Below are positions 63,665 to 64,000 of a DNA stretch of 64,000 nt, piece after piece. The notes under the pieces were generated by a model that saw only the letters and a program-made list of their open reading frames with translations, was not told the origin of the DNA and did not search any database. Origin of the DNA: Pisolithus tinctorius. Taxonomy: Eukaryota > Basidiomycota > Agaricomycetes > Boletales > Pisolithaceae. How positions within the stretch are numbered: the stretch's first letter is position 1; each line of letters begins with the position of its first letter. A program made the translations under genes and the position numbers. The stretch is from contig JANFAH010000004.1 of NCBI GenBank assembly GCA_024663395.1, positions 3,844,001 through 3,908,000 of the forward strand, given 5' to 3'.

Positions 63665-63700
63665 TTTTTGGCAACTACAACATGTCATTTTGGAGACATT
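63534..63700 (+). pseudogene. CHS5-like exon fragment (exomer subunit, chitin synthase export)
   Basis: After an acceptor (TATTACAG) the plus strand reads IFIGGRAHLIEFPSVLLPPG, TTTGTIVNIAVHQNLSKERT, RDQHFWQLQHVILETFG, matching the N-terminal region of fungal CHS5. It continues 13 residues further than the left-arm copy. The upstream frame MDPSRVEFRGRGNRTPYAAC does not resemble the usual CHS5 start. Downstream, to the window end, I see no further CHS5 sequence, so the copy appears truncated; an intron with exons beyond 64000 cannot be excluded. Confidence 0.6.
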
Positions 63701-64000
63701 CGGATGTGTTGTACTCGAACCGTGTCTCGTGCATTCGTCGTGCCGCACATAAAACTACATACATATCTCCTTGAGGTTTTCACAGGTTTTCACTCAGATT
63801 TCCCCCGCATTGGTTTCAATCGGCCAGGACTTACCTAATACCAGACAACGAAAGCGAAAACGCCATCGTCGATCGAAAACGTGCCGTTGACGAGTGCGGT
63901 TAGACCCAATAATCTACAACAAAGGCATATCCACACCGTCGTGAAAATGGAAAGTGTCTTCCAATACTACCATAGGCAACGTTTACCTTGGCATGGATTT
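63701..64000. other. Nothing recognised at the right window edge
   Basis: No motif-bearing frame; GAAAACG-type motifs near 63840-63890 are reminiscent of the MITE sub-terminal sequence but no inverted repeat was found. Confidence 0.3.

Noticed and set aside
1..64000. CRISPR arrays, rRNA or bacterial operon signals
   Set aside because: The repeats present are LTRs, minisatellites and coding repeats without regular spacers; introns and gene families are fungal.
1..64000. tRNA genes
   Set aside because: Scanning for a GGTTCGAATCC-like box with a matching acceptor stem gave nothing convincing; the only tRNA-related sequences are the primer-binding sites. A tRNAscan run would decide.

Overview
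The window looks like a transposon-rich, subtelomere-like or otherwise accessory stretch of an Agaricomycete (basidiomycete) genome. This rests on short GT-AG introns of about 45-60 bases, degenerate F-box/LRR and DUF6589-type genes, a WD40 family typical of mushrooms, and Ty3/gypsy elements whose reverse transcriptase carries FIDD in place of YxDD. The coding sequence is strongly rearranged and many genes are broken.

Layout. 1-10,690: broken and small host genes (two F-box genes, a zinc-finger family protein, a Tc1/mariner remnant, a membrane/coiled-coil protein). 10,688-12,347: left arm of a 1.66 kb inverted duplication whose right arm is 62,011-63,664. The right arm continues meaningfully at both ends (a Ser/His-rich gene and a CHS5-like fragment), so it appears to be the source. 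12,362-14,224: a 1,863-bp solo LTR (family B) with a perfect 4-bp target duplication. 14,416-47,573: one 33-kb nest of mobile elements. 47,574-62,010: unique host DNA with a RING gene, a four-domain-unknown gene, a DUF6589-like remnant, a 602-bp MITE, a PP4R1-like fragment, a WD40 gene and a broken MFS transporter.

The nest. Element A (gypsy, minus strand, LTRs 14,416-15,070 and 46,919-47,573, target duplication ATGG) has been cut by element C (LTRs 20,568-21,038 and 41,345-41,815) within pol, and by a second family-B solo LTR (17,786-19,648). C has been cut by element D (LTRs 30,295-30,766 and 36,008-36,479) within pol and by an apparently intact PIF/Harbinger DNA transposon H (21,503-25,261). 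LTR-pair differences counted by eye are about 26, 8 and 3 for A, C and D; all are transitions and nearly all lie at CpG. Divergence therefore follows the nesting order.

Most notable. A and C each carry, between pol and the 3' LTR and on the strand opposite gag-pol, an intron-containing accessory gene with a Cys6 cluster of identical spacing (C-x2-C-x6-C-x7-C-x2-C-x6-C, the Zn2Cys6 layout). Next to the 3' LTR of A, C and D lies a G-rich/palindromic element instead of a classical polypurine tract, with a base pair that covaries between families; A has a second copy that brackets its accessory gene. D has no pol, but a 1,243-codon Gag-related frame full of repeats. The host gene into which A inserted survives as two fragments at 14,229-14,415 and 47,574-47,800.
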